This document shows, piece by piece, positions 5,945 to 14,396 of a DNA stretch of 49,293 nt. A program made the translations under genes and the position numbers. The DNA comes from an uncultured Clostridia bacterium. GTDB taxonomy: Bacteria > Bacillota > Clostridia > Christensenellales > Borkfalkiaceae. Below the pieces are notes generated by a model. That model made no database searches. It was not told where the DNA came from and saw nothing but the letters and a program-made list of their open reading frames with translations. The stretch is taken from assembly GCA_947631905.1 (NCBI GenBank), contig CANRND010000017.1, positions 1 through 49,293 of the forward strand. Reading direction: 5' to 3'. Every line of letters starts with the position of its first letter. The stretch's first letter is position 1.

Positions 5945-6371
5945 AGTCAATTTTGTCTGCGTCGGGAAACTCAAAGAGGGGTACCTGCGCGAGGCGTGCG
6001 CGGAATATCTGAAACGGCTCTCCCGCTTTTGCAAGGCGGAAGTGAGAGAACTGCCCGAAAGTTCCCTCAAAGAGGAGGGCGAAAACATTCTCCGCGCCTG
6101 CAAGGGATACACGGTCGCGCTTGCGGTGGAGGGCAAGGGATGCTCTTCCGAAAAATTTGCCGCAAAATTGCAATCGCTCTGCGACCGCGGGGAGGAAATC
6201 ACTTTTGTGATCGGCTCCTCCTGCGGGCTGGACGCTACGGTAAAAGCCGCGGCAAACGAGCTTTTGTCTTTCTCCGAAATGACCTTTCCGCACCAGCTCA
6301 TGCGCGTGATCTTGCTCGAACAGGTCTACCGCGCCTTTATGATCAACGGGGGAGGGGAATACCACAAATAA
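5937..6371 (+). CDS. rlmH: 23S rRNA (pseudouridine-1915-N3)-methyltransferase RlmH
   Basis: This 144-residue SPOUT-class methyltransferase is slightly shorter than the usual 155-160. RlmH methylates pseudouridine 1915 in helix 69 of 23S rRNA using SAM. The family signature is intact: LAVEGKGCSSEKFA, then ITFVIGSSCGLD for the SAM-binding knot, and the conserved C-terminus MTFPHQLMRVILLEQVYRAFMINGGGEYHK. The gene overlaps the CPBP gene by 8 nt and has no promoter of its own. One nucleotide after its TAA stop begins a copy of the structured stop-anchored element (TTCACGA). Confidence 0.96.
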   Translation: MLKVNFVCVGKLKEGYLREACAEYLKRLSRFCKAEVRELPESSLKEEGENILRACKGYTVALAVEGKGCSSEKFAAKLQSLCDRGEEITFVIGSSCGLDATVKAAANELLSFSEMTFPHQLMRVILLEQVYRAFMINGGGEYHK

Positions 6372-6372
6372 G

Positions 6373-6660
6373 TTCACGAGATTAGTTTCGCACAATTCTT
6401 TGCCTCGTAGTCATACCGACCGAGGCGCTTGCGCCGAGTGGAGTGTATCCCCATGGTTTTAAGCGTACCGCACATCGGAAAAGAATTGTGCGAGGAAACC
6501 TTCCTCGTGCATCAACGGGGTTATCCTCTCACTCGCTCGGCTTAAACAACAAGCCGCAGGTATGCGGCAAATTGTGTGCGCTGCCGCAGGGGAACCCTGC
6601 TCCGCGCAGTGATTTATTCACGAAAAATCTTTTGCTTACGCAAAATCTTTTTCGTGAGGA
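6373..6660 (+). repeat. Stop-anchored structured element, copy R1
   Basis: The element starts with TTCACGA one base after the rlmH stop. Its 5' hairpin has 14-bp arms (6388-6401 and 6480-6493) around a large insertion and is followed by GAGGAAAC. The linker contains CCTCTCACTCG. Hairpin P1 is GCCGCA/TGCGGC with a 4-nt loop (6553-6568), then AAATTGTGT, then hairpin P2, GCAGGG/CCCTGC (6586-6600). A second 5'-type hairpin, CACGAAAAATC...TTTTTCGTG, lies at 6619-6656. No coding sequence is supported in 6372-6865. Confidence 0.75.
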
Positions 6661-6710
6661 AAAGTTTTCCTTTCGTTCGCATTGGTGGATTGTGTGAGGC
6701 GTTCCATTAC

Positions 6711-6782
6711 GTCACCCTGAGCTTGTCGAAGGGTGTCAGCATTATAATAAGGACATTCCTCGACTGCGCTCGGAATGACGTA
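6711..6782. repeat. REP-like palindromic pair
   Basis: Two adjacent imperfect palindromes: CACCCT...AGGGTG around GAGCTTGTCGA, and CATTCC...GGAATG around TCGACTGCGCTC, ending in ATGACG. The GTCACCCTGAG and CGGAATGACG ends resemble REP-type intergenic repeats. It fills the gap before the M14 peptidase gene. Confidence 0.6.
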
Positions 6783-6865
6783 TTCAGAGTACGCCCGCCC
6801 TCCGCAGCGGGGAGAAGCGTAAGAGAGCTTGTCGCTTTCCCGCGCGGGCGGTCATAAAATATGGC

Positions 6866-7681
6866 ATGAATATTTATGACGAAGCGGAAGCCGTTTATAA
6901 AAATTACCGCGGCGAGAAAAGAATTTACGGCAGGAGCGCGGAGGGGCGGCCGCTCTTTGCGATGTTTTTGGGCAGACATGAGTTTCCCGTCGGAATTTCG
7001 CAATATGCGTTCCACGCAAGAGAGTGGGTCACGACGCTGTTGGCGTTTGCCCATTTGGAACGGGGGATCGGCCGCGGCGGCGTGTGGGTGTTGCCCCTTA
7101 CGAACCCCGACGGCGCGCTTTTATCGCAGATCGGGATCTCCACCCTCTCGCAGGAGAGAAGAGCGTTCGCCCTTGCCTTAAACGGCGGGAACTACGATTT
7201 TTCTCTCTGGAAAGCCAACGCCGAGGGGGTCGATCTCAACGTCAATTTCGACGCGCGCTGGGGAACGGGCGCAAAAAACGTATTTGCTCCCGCGACTGAA
7301 AACTATGTCGGCAAAGCGCCGCTTTGCGCGCCTGAAAGCCGCGCGCTGTGGCAATTCACCGAGGAGGGTTCCCCCGATTTCACCGTGAGCTGGCACACCA
7401 AAGGCGAGGAAATTTATTGGCGGTTCCATGAGCCGCTCTTCCGCGCCGCGCGGGACAAACGGCTTGCAAAAATTTTGAGCAGAAGCACGGGCTATTCCTT
7501 GCGCGAGGCAAAGGGGTCCGCGGGCGGCTATAAGGATATGTGCATCGAAAAGTTGAAAATTCCCGCCTTTACGGTGGAGTGCGGGAGTGAGGAGTTTTGC
7601 CATCCGCTCGGAGAAGAGCGGGCGGACGGGATCATACAAAAATGCGGCGGGGCGCTCCGTGCGCTCACGGAAAGGTTTTGA
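6866..7681 (+). CDS. M14-family zinc carboxypeptidase-like protein
   Basis: This 271-residue protein has the M14 metallocarboxypeptidase core: HAREW (His50, Glu53) for two zinc ligands, NPDGALL, DLNVNFDARWGTG, SWHTKG with His177 as the third ligand, and TVECG with Glu238 as the general base. Enzymes of this size and type in Firmicutes often cut gamma-D-Glu-DAP bonds in peptidoglycan peptides; that substrate is inferred. There is no obvious signal peptide, so it may act on recycled muropeptides in the cytoplasm. The last base of its TGA is the A of the tadA ATG (1-nt overlap), so it is coupled to tadA. A weak -10-like TAAAAT lies 5 nt before the ATG. Confidence 0.85.
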   Translation: MNIYDEAEAVYKNYRGEKRIYGRSAEGRPLFAMFLGRHEFPVGISQYAFHAREWVTTLLAFAHLERGIGRGGVWVLPLTNPDGALLSQIGISTLSQERRAFALALNGGNYDFSLWKANAEGVDLNVNFDARWGTGAKNVFAPATENYVGKAPLCAPESRALWQFTEEGSPDFTVSWHTKGEEIYWRFHEPLFRAARDKRLAKILSRSTGYSLREAKGSAGGYKDMCIEKLKIPAFTVECGSEEFCHPLGEERADGIIQKCGGALRALTERF

Positions 7682-8133
7682 TGGAAGAAAAATTTATGCG
7701 CGAGGCGATCGCTCTCGCAAAAAGGGCAAAGAAGAAAGGGGAGGTACCCATCGGCGCGGTGGTCGTCTATCAGGGGAAGATCATCGGCAGGGGGTATAAT
7801 CTCCGCACGCGGCTCCAAATGGCGACGGCGCACGCCGAGATGCGCGCGATCGACAGGGCGTGCAAAAAATTGCATTCGTGGCGGTTGCCCGAGGCGGAAA
7901 TTTATGTCACGCTGGAACCCTGCCCCATGTGCATGGGCGCGATTTTGAACGCGCGGATCGACCGCGTTTACTTCGGCGCATACGAGCAAAAGGGCAGGAG
8001 CCTCACGGACGAGCTGGCGAATGCAAATCTTCTCAACCACAAGACGGAAGTGGTCGGCGGGGTACTCAAAGAAGAGTGCGCCGAGGTTTTGACTTCGTTC
8101 TTCTCCGAAATGCGGGCGCGGGAAAAGAAATGA
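7681..8133 (+). CDS. tadA: tRNA-specific adenosine deaminase TadA
   Basis: This 150-residue cytidine-deaminase-fold enzyme converts adenosine 34 to inosine in the wobble position of tRNA-Arg(ACG). Zinc-site motifs are present: HAE at residues 51-53 and PCPMC with Cys81 and Cys84; Glu53 is the proton shuttle. The length is normal. The start is ATG 7681, which shares its A with the stop of the M14 gene and leaves MEEKFMREAIALAKRAK at the N-terminus as expected for TadA. A membrane protein gene follows 3 nt later. Confidence 0.96.
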   Translation: MEEKFMREAIALAKRAKKKGEVPIGAVVVYQGKIIGRGYNLRTRLQMATAHAEMRAIDRACKKLHSWRLPEAEIYVTLEPCPMCMGAILNARIDRVYFGAYEQKGRSLTDELANANLLNHKTEVVGGVLKEECAEVLTSFFSEMRAREKK

Positions 8134-8136
8134 ACG

Positions 8137-8874
8137 GTGGAAAAGAGCATGGGGCGGTCTGAAAGCGGAAATCGCTTCCTCCTGCGGTATCGGCAGGACT
8201 ATGAATTTAAGACGGTGATCAAAACGCTGTTTTCGACGGTCGCCACCGCGGCGATCGCCACTTATCAGCTGCTTGTCGCCCTCTTTGCGGGCGGGAATAC
8301 CACATGGCTCTTCACGCTTTCCGCCTATTATTACGGGCTGGCGCTTGCGCGGGTCGTCGTACTCCTGTCCCACCGTATGGGGATCGTTAAAAAAGAAAAC
8401 GAGGAGCGGCGGCATATCCGCGACGCGCGCAACTATCTGTTCGGCGGCGCCTTTCTGGAACTTCTCACCCTCTTCTATTCGGGGATCATCGTCCTCGTCA
8501 CGGTGCAAGGCCTGCACTATGAGTATCGGGGATATTTCATCTATGCAATGGCGTTTTACGCTTTCTGGAAAGTGATTTCGGCGATCGTCAACGCGGTCAA
8601 ATATAAAAAATTCGGAGATTACACCGTGCAGACGATGCGCAACTTCAACGTGGCGGACGGACTCGTTTCCATCGTGGCGTTGCAGTCCGCCATGCTCTAC
8701 ACGTTCTCCGAGGGTGACATGCTCTTTGCGCGCGTGATGAATGCGGGCATCGGCGGAACAATGGGCGCGCTCATTCTCGCACTCGGCGCATATATGATCG
8801 TCAAAGGGACATATCTTTTGAAAAAGAACGGTACTTCCCGCGGGTGCGCGGAACATCCCCGTGACGCGGAATAA
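8137..8874 (+). CDS. Polytopic membrane protein, unrecognised family
   Basis: This protein of about 245 residues has six or so hydrophobic segments (near residues 30-50, 55-75, 105-125, 130-150, 175-195 and 205-230) and a basic C-terminal tail. Two starts are possible: GTG 8137, three nt after the tadA stop, or ATG 8149 preceded by GGAAAAGAG; the latter gives 241 residues. No catalytic motif is seen. It is the last gene of the M14-tadA group and ends at a strong bidirectional terminator. Transport or sensing roles cannot be separated from sequence. Confidence 0.8.
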   Translation: MEKSMGRSESGNRFLLRYRQDYEFKTVIKTLFSTVATAAIATYQLLVALFAGGNTTWLFTLSAYYYGLALARVVVLLSHRMGIVKKENEERRHIRDARNYLFGGAFLELLTLFYSGIIVLVTVQGLHYEYRGYFIYAMAFYAFWKVISAIVNAVKYKKFGDYTVQTMRNFNVADGLVSIVALQSAMLYTFSEGDMLFARVMNAGIGGTMGALILALGAYMIVKGTYLLKKNGTSRGCAEHPRDAE

Positions 8875-8884
8875 TAAGAATGAG

Positions 8885-8924
8885 AAACGGGGTCGGCGGC
8901 AAAGTTTGCCGCCGACCCCGTTTT
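8885..8924. terminator. Bidirectional terminator
   Basis: A 16-bp perfect stem (8885-8900 with 8908-8923) around AAAGTTT carries A and T runs at its two ends. It separates the convergent genes ending at 8874 (plus) and 8940 (minus). Confidence 0.9.
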
Positions 8925-8939
8925 ACGTCCGAAAGGACG

Positions 8940-10718
8940 TTATTTTTTCTTTTTGCGGTACCGTCTGAGCAAAATGAGGAGCGTGGGGACGGCAAGCGCC
9001 ACAACGCCTGTCGCGACAAGCGCGACGATCGCTCCCGTGCCGAGAGGCGGCTTTTTCTCCCACTTCGCGTAGAGGTGGATCTCCCCGCGCAGCGTAACGG
9101 TCTCCGCTTTTTCCGTAAAAGCGTCGTCCAAGTACCACCCGCCGAAGATGTATCCCTCCCGCGTCGGAACGGGGAGAGGGACTTCCGCGCCGTAAGGCAT
9201 GGCCTCTTCCTCCCACAGCAGGCCTTTGGAGTAAAACCGCACGGGATAGGTGCGCAAGGTCTGCTTGTATTTTGCTTTTAGGGTGACGTTTTGTGTGATG
9301 TTTTCAAGATCGCCGTCCCAGCCGTCGAAAATAAAGTCGTATTCCTCGGTAGAAGGGAGCGCAGGCGTTTCGCCTGAGTATACCGCCGTGCCGCCCTTAT
9401 CGACGAAAGTTTTATAGAGTTCTTCGCCGTCGGCGTTCACAAACGTGACGGTAAATTCCCCCTGCAAAAGTTCCATGCCGAGATGTTTCCGTATCACGTT
9501 GACGGCGGACCGCCCGAAGCCCAAATTTTCCGCCGTCTGCACGAAAGCGGTCTTGAAGTCCTCAAACGTCGCGTTAGCGCCGAGCAAGGGGATCACGGCG
9601 TACCAAAGGGCGCCGATGCGTTCTTTGGTGAAATATTCGGGCGCCTCTTCCCACATCAGATACTGCGCATGCGTCAGAATGGTGCTGTTGTAATGTACGC
9701 CGCCGCAGTCGCATCCCGCTAAGGTGTGGTCGTGCTTTTCATGGCAAGCGGGGAAAGGCGCGTCGAACGAGGACGCGTAGTTCCCCGTCGGCTCTTTCAT
9801 CGAACGAACGCCGCCTTCCTTCTTCGCGGCGGCGTCCTCGCCCATCGTCCAAAACCGTTCGTCGGTGAGTTCATGCCCCTCGGCAAGTGCGCCGATCATA
9901 TCCGAGATCGCCTCGTCGATCGCGCCCGACTCGTTCATCAGCGAAAAATTGACGCGGAAATGGGTAACGGTGTGCTGGTACTCATGCGCCATGATGTCCG
10001 CGGCACGGCCGAGCTGATATAAATAGCCGTCCTCCTTGCCGTCGCCCACGCCGAGTATCGCTGCGTTGTAACTCTTGTCGAACCGTGCTTGCGCGTTTTC
10101 TTCGTTCAAACCGTAATGGACAAGCAATGCGATGCGCGACTCGTTGTTTTCCCGCTCGTTTCCCGCGATCTCGTCGTGACTGCCGTCCGCGCCGCGCAGA
10201 GGCGCGCCTGTTCCGCCGCCGGCATAAAAATCGTAGACCTTGATAAGGTTGAGATAGGAGGTAATTGCGATCGCGTCGTCAAACGTCCCCGTTTCGCTCC
10301 GGTAGAGCATGTCGTTGCGCAAAATTTGGCCCGTGCCGTTGTCTGCATGATAGACGTAGATGTTGCGCAGGGGATCGGCAAGGATATATTCGCCGCCGTC
10401 AAAGTCCGCTCCCACCGAAACCTCGTTGCCGTAGACGTCCGTCTGTTTGGTCTCGACGGTATAAGAAGAAAGCCCTCCGTCCGCGTTTGCGGAAACAGCG
10501 TAGGGCGTGGAGGAAAGCACGCGCCCGCCTTTGTCCACGGCGACGGCGATCCCGTCCCCGCGGCCGTTTTCATAGCGGCGGACTTGCCCGTAAGCGACCT
10601 CAGCCGTCTGCACGAGCCGAAAATCTTCCTCTTGCGGCGGAAGCGCAACGGAAAAAGACGTCGCGGCAAAAAAGGCGGCGATCAAAGCGGCGGCAGGGGC
10701 GAGCGCTTTTTTTCTCAT
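8940..10718 (-). CDS. Thermolysin-like (M4) metalloprotease with InlB-type repeats, second of pair
   Basis: This 592-residue secreted protein has a signal peptide at residues 1-26. The M4 active site is complete: HEYQH (His245, Glu246, His249), AIDEAISD with the third zinc ligand Glu269 and Asp273, and the catalytic-His motif CGGVHYN. Two InlB B-repeat-like segments follow (VTFVNADGEELYKTFVDKGG and a block ending EGYIFGGWY). The C-terminus is one membrane helix plus RRYRKKKK, giving a membrane-anchored extracellular protease. It starts at ATG 10718, overlapping the upstream gene's TGA by 4 nt (ATGA). The similar upstream gene suggests a tandem duplication. No LPXTG sortase signal is seen. Confidence 0.88.
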   Translation of the reverse strand: MRKKALAPAAALIAAFFAATSFSVALPPQEEDFRLVQTAEVAYGQVRRYENGRGDGIAVAVDKGGRVLSSTPYAVSANADGGLSSYTVETKQTDVYGNEVSVGADFDGGEYILADPLRNIYVYHADNGTGQILRNDMLYRSETGTFDDAIAITSYLNLIKVYDFYAGGGTGAPLRGADGSHDEIAGNERENNESRIALLVHYGLNEENAQARFDKSYNAAILGVGDGKEDGYLYQLGRAADIMAHEYQHTVTHFRVNFSLMNESGAIDEAISDMIGALAEGHELTDERFWTMGEDAAAKKEGGVRSMKEPTGNYASSFDAPFPACHEKHDHTLAGCDCGGVHYNSTILTHAQYLMWEEAPEYFTKERIGALWYAVIPLLGANATFEDFKTAFVQTAENLGFGRSAVNVIRKHLGMELLQGEFTVTFVNADGEELYKTFVDKGGTAVYSGETPALPSTEEYDFIFDGWDGDLENITQNVTLKAKYKQTLRTYPVRFYSKGLLWEEEAMPYGAEVPLPVPTREGYIFGGWYLDDAFTEKAETVTLRGEIHLYAKWEKKPPLGTGAIVALVATGVVALAVPTLLILLRRYRKKKK

Positions 10719-12601
10719 TTTTTCTTTCCTTTTCTCTTCTTTAAGGGCAAGACGACGGCAACGGCAACCGCCGCGGCGCCTACAACGGACAAGACGACCC
10801 AAAGAGCGGTTTTGTTGCCGCCGTCAGACGGTTCGCGCGGAAGCCATTTTGCGTACAGCGTGACGTTTTCCGTCATTTCGATCTCGCCCGCAGGCACGGT
10901 GCAATTCTTGTCGAGATACCATCCCGCAAACACTTCCGCGGCATCGCGGGTCTTTTCCGAGAGGTCGGGAAGCGGGAGTGTTTCGCCGTAAGGGACTTGG
11001 GAAGTGGCGTAAATTTTATCGCCCGAACGGAACGTTGCGCCGTAGAGGCGGATCTCCTGCCCGTACAGGGCGCGGACGGTGAGATCGTCCGAAACGTTTT
11101 CATAGGATACATCCCAACCGAGGAAAGGATAGAAATACCTTTCGTTTCCTTCTTTCAGAGGAGCTTCGGGCGGCGTGGCGTCTTCGCCGAAGAGAAGTTT
11201 TTCCTCTTTGAGAAGGTCGCCCGTTTCATCTAAGAAACGCACGGTATAATAGCGGTCCCGCTCCGAATAGTTGGTGAAAATATATCGGTCGTCCGTTACG
11301 TTGGTATAGTCTCCCCGCCAGGAAATAAAGGTATAGATATAGCGTTCGGCGTAAACCTCTTCGGGGGGAGCGGGAAGAGGCGCCGTTCCGCCGTGCCGTA
11401 CGCAGACCTCCTCGATGGGATAGCCCACGCTCTCCATGCCGGGAACGGAATTGAAGAATGTGACGAGGTGCGCTTCACTGCCCGCCGTAAGGCCGCTTGA
11501 ATACAGCGTATCGTCGATGGCGGCAAGCGCGTCGGCCCCGAACCCGAGCGTTTCTGCGGCCTCGCGGAAACATGCCGCGAACTCGGCAAAGGTCGCGTTG
11601 GGGGAGAGCCTGCACAGTGTGGAATACCACAGCGTTCCGATCCGCTCCCGCGTGAAGAATTGCGGCAATTTCCGCCATAGATTGTATTGCATATGGGTGA
11701 GAATGGTGCCGTTGGAATGAACGCCGCCGTTGTCGCAGTTTTCGTGCGCATGGTCGAGACCGCAGAGCGCCTGCATGTGCTTTGCGTTCATGCGGTTGCC
11801 GCCTGTGGGAATGATCGCCGTGCGCATGGGGGCCATGCCCGCGGGCGCGGCGTCCTCGCCGGTCTGCCAAAAGGCGGCTTCGTTCGGCTCGTGGCCCTCG
11901 GCAAGCGCGCCGATGATGTCCGACACCGCCTCGCTGATCGCTCCGGACTCGTTCAGATATACGAGACCTGCGCAAAAGTCGGTGACCGCATGCTGGTATT
12001 CGTGCGTAAGAACGTCTTTCGCCAACGCCGTGCGGTAGAGGGGACCGAACGGGCTTCCGTCTCCGACTTCGATGACCGCGGCTCCGTCTTCAAAGCTGTA
12101 ATGGGCGTTGGCCTGCGTGTAGCCGTAATGCAGGAGAATCTGCAAGGGGACCTGTCCGTTTTCGCCTGAGATCCCGCGGAGGGAGACCCCGAGATTGTTT
12201 GCGTCCGCATAGAAATCATAGATCCCGACGATATTTTCGTAAGCGCTCACGGCGTATGCGTCTTCGAAAACGCCCGTATCGCTCGAATAGGCCTCTTTGA
12301 ACGAAAGATCGGTATTGTTGCGCATGTCGTACAGATAGATTTGCCGCTCGCTGTCCGCGAGATAATACGTCCCGTCGGCCGCTTGCAGAATATCGACCGT
12401 TATTTCTTCGCCCTGCATGTTCGTTTGTGTGGAAGAGACCATTTCCCCGCGCGGGAGGTCTTCTTGCGCGGAAGTAAGGGCGGGCGCTATGCCGTCCGCT
12501 TCGGCAGAAATTTCCGCGCCGCGGGAAAAGGAAAAAAGGCACGCGCCCGCCGAAAAGGCGAGGAGAAGCGCCGCAGCAGATTTCAAGAGTGAAAACTTCA
12601 T
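10715..12601 (-). CDS. Thermolysin-like (M4) metalloprotease with InlB-type repeats, first of pair
   Basis: This 628-residue paralogue of the next gene has a signal peptide at residues 1-29. M4 motifs: HEYQH (His200, Glu201, His204), AISEAVSD with Glu224 and Asp228, and DNGGVHSN for the catalytic His. Three repeats of the VRFLDETGDLLKEE / FAGWYLD type follow. A final membrane helix and the tail KKRKGKKK anchor it. In known M4 enzymes a long propeptide is removed; here the region before the catalytic domain (about residues 30-150) is a candidate propeptide but short. The promoter is at 12631-12659, and GGAG precedes the ATG. Confidence 0.88.
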   Translation of the reverse strand: MKFSLLKSAAALLLAFSAGACLFSFSRGAEISAEADGIAPALTSAQEDLPRGEMVSSTQTNMQGEEITVDILQAADGTYYLADSERQIYLYDMRNNTDLSFKEAYSSDTGVFEDAYAVSAYENIVGIYDFYADANNLGVSLRGISGENGQVPLQILLHYGYTQANAHYSFEDGAAVIEVGDGSPFGPLYRTALAKDVLTHEYQHAVTDFCAGLVYLNESGAISEAVSDIIGALAEGHEPNEAAFWQTGEDAAPAGMAPMRTAIIPTGGNRMNAKHMQALCGLDHAHENCDNGGVHSNGTILTHMQYNLWRKLPQFFTRERIGTLWYSTLCRLSPNATFAEFAACFREAAETLGFGADALAAIDDTLYSSGLTAGSEAHLVTFFNSVPGMESVGYPIEEVCVRHGGTAPLPAPPEEVYAERYIYTFISWRGDYTNVTDDRYIFTNYSERDRYYTVRFLDETGDLLKEEKLLFGEDATPPEAPLKEGNERYFYPFLGWDVSYENVSDDLTVRALYGQEIRLYGATFRSGDKIYATSQVPYGETLPLPDLSEKTRDAAEVFAGWYLDKNCTVPAGEIEMTENVTLYAKWLPREPSDGGNKTALWVVLSVVGAAAVAVAVVLPLKKRKGKKK

Positions 12602-12630
12602 AATTACTCCGTATAATATTCGACTGAAAC

Positions 12631-12659
12631 ATTATAGCATATTTATAAAATAAAGTCTA
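12631..12659 (-). promoter_or_regulatory. Promoter of the M4 protease pair
   Basis: On the minus strand TAGACT (12659-12654), 17 bp, TATAAT (12636-12631), giving a leader of about 23 nt with GGAG before the ATG at 12601. Confidence 0.65.
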
Positions 12660-12752
12660 CGATTAAAAATGACAATTTTATGAAAACCTTTCTCCTCTTT
12701 TTACCGCCCGTGAAAAAAATTTCAAACTCGGTAAAATAAGCGGATGAAACAT

Positions 12753-12781
12753 TTGACTTTCCCAAGAAAAATAGGTACAAT
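12753..12781 (+). promoter_or_regulatory. Promoter of prs
   Basis: TTGACT (12753-12758), 17 bp, TACAAT (12776-12781), then a short leader with CGAGGAAA before the prs ATG at 12812. Confidence 0.75.
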
Positions 12782-12811
12782 ATGATAGGCTAAAACAATC
12801 GAGGAAATTTC

Positions 12812-13759
12812 ATGATCACACACGGAAACGAAATCAAGTTGTTCGCGGGAAATTCCAACAGACCCCTCGCCGAGGCGATTGCAAAGAAGCTGAATACGGC
12901 GCTCGGGGACGTGGAAGTGACCAAATTTTCCGACGGAGAGACGAGCGTCCACATTGCCGAAACGGTGCGCGGCAGGGATCTGTTCATCATCCAGTCGACT
13001 TCCGCTCCCGTCAACGACAATCTCATGGAACTGCTCATCATGATCGACGCCGCAAAGCGCGCTTCCGCAGGACGCGTCACCGCCGTAATGCCTTATTTCG
13101 GCTATGCCCGCCAGGACAGAAAGGCGCGCTCGCGCGATCCCATCACGGCAAAGCTTGTCGCCGACCTGCTTACCTCGGCGGGAGCGGACAGGGTCCTCAC
13201 AATGGACCTGCACGCCGCGCAGATACAGGGTTTCTTCGATATTCCGGTGGACAACCTGCTCGGCGGTCCCACCCTCTATAACTACTATGCGGACAAGCTC
13301 GGGGACGATTTCATCGTCGTTTCGCCCGACATCGGCTCGGTCAACCGTTCGCGCAAGGTTGCGGAGCGGCTCGGTTGCCCGATGGCGATCATCGACAAAC
13401 GCCGTCCGCGCGCGAACGTGATGGAAGTGATGAATATCATCGGTAACGTAGAGGGCAAGCGGTGCCTTCTCGTAGACGATATGATTGATACCGCAGGCAC
13501 CATCGTACAGGGTGCAGAAGCGCTCGTAAGCGCGGGCGCGAAAGAGATTAAGGCGTGTTGCACGCACGCGGTCCTCTCGGGGCCTGCGATCGAGCGGCTC
13601 GGAAAATCGCCGATCGACGAACTCGTGATGCTCGATACCATTCTCCTACCCGAGGAGAAGAGACTGCCGAAGATGAAGATCCTCTCCACGGCGGACATAT
13701 GGGCGGCGGCGATCGAAAACGTCTATCTCGATAAGCCGATGAGTAAAATTTACGATTGA
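12812..13759 (+). CDS. prs: Ribose-phosphate pyrophosphokinase
   Basis: This 315-residue class I PRPP synthetase makes 5-phosphoribosyl-1-diphosphate from ribose 5-phosphate and ATP, feeding purine, pyrimidine, NAD, His and Trp synthesis. Conserved landmarks: KLFAGNSN near the start, the flexible-loop region [29 protein letters not shown], and the PRPP-binding loop [11 protein letters not shown]. The length equals that of the B. subtilis enzyme. It is monocistronic: its own TTGACT-17-TACAAT promoter precedes it and a strong terminator follows. Confidence 0.97.
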   Translation: MITHGNEIKLFAGNSNRPLAEAIAKKLNTALGDVEVTKFSDGETSVHIAETVRGRDLFIIQSTSAPVNDNLMELLIMIDAAKRASAGRVTAVMPYFGYARQDRKARSRDPITAKLVADLLTSAGADRVLTMDLHAAQIQGFFDIPVDNLLGGPTLYNYYADKLGDDFIVVSPDIGSVNRSRKVAERLGCPMAIIDKRRPRANVMEVMNIIGNVEGKRCLLVDDMIDTAGTIVQGAEALVSAGAKEIKACCTHAVLSGPAIERLGKSPIDELVMLDTILLPEEKRLPKMKILSTADIWAAAIENVYLDKPMSKIYD

Positions 13760-13760
13760 C

Positions 13761-13792
13761 AAAGAGCCGCTCCGACAAGAGCGGCTCTTTTC
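13761..13792 (+). terminator. Terminator after prs
   Basis: AAAGAGCCGCTC pairs with GAGCGGCTCTTT around CGACAA, followed by TT. It lies directly after the prs stop codon. Confidence 0.9.
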
Positions 13793-13832
13793 AAAACCGT
13801 CCCCGAAGAGGCGGCGGGAAAGGGAGAATATT

Positions 13833-14396
13833 ATGTTTTTGATCGTCGGGCTCGGCAATCCCGAAAAAAAATACGAAAAGACGTTCCACAATATGGGCTT
13901 TCTTGCCGCGGGCGACTGCGCCGCGCTTTTAAGCACAAAGTTCAAGAAAAAAGAATGCGAGGCGAGCGTTGCGGAGGGGTATGTCGGCGGCGAAAAGATC
14001 ATTCTTGCACGTCCCGTCACCTATATGAACGCCTCGGGCAGGGCGGTGAAACAGCTTGTCGCAAAATACAAGGTCCCGCCCGAGAAGCTGGTCGTCATCT
14101 ACGACGATTACGATCTTCCAAAAGGACACGTCCGCATCCGTCCGGGCGGCAGCGCGGGGACGCACAACGGCATGCGCTCGGTGATCGCCGAACTCGGGTA
14201 TTCCGATTTCGCAAGGGTGCGTATCGGTATCCGCGACCCCGAGGTGGACGTTCCGCTCATCGACTACGTTCTTTCGGAAGTGCGCAAAGAGGACTACGAT
14301 TTGTTTTCGTCCGCCTGTGAGCGCGCCGCGGAGGCGGCGATCGCTCTTGCAAAAGGGGAAAACTTCGAACTTGTGATGACGAGATATAACGGATGA
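13833..14396 (+). CDS. pth: Peptidyl-tRNA hydrolase
   Basis: This 187-residue enzyme releases peptides from peptidyl-tRNAs dropped by stalled ribosomes. Family features: VGLGNPEKKYEKTFHNMGF with the catalytic His in FHNMGF (most relatives have RHNVGF), YMNASGRAV, VIYDDYDLP, and GGSAGTHNGMRSV. A GGGAG ribosome-binding site precedes the ATG. It overlaps mfd by 4 nt (ATGA). The pth-mfd order is common in Bacillota and couples translation rescue with repair of stalled transcription. Confidence 0.97.
   Translation: MFLIVGLGNPEKKYEKTFHNMGFLAAGDCAALLSTKFKKKECEASVAEGYVGGEKIILARPVTYMNASGRAVKQLVAKYKVPPEKLVVIYDDYDLPKGHVRIRPGGSAGTHNGMRSVIAELGYSDFARVRIGIRDPEVDVPLIDYVLSEVRKEDYDLFSSACERAAEAAIALAKGENFELVMTRYNG

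Noticed and set aside
6829..6866. Fourth leaderless promoter, before the M14 peptidase gene
   Set aside because: TAAAAT ends 5 nt before the ATG, but no -35 box occurs at 16-18 bp; TTGTCG would need a 20-bp spacer.
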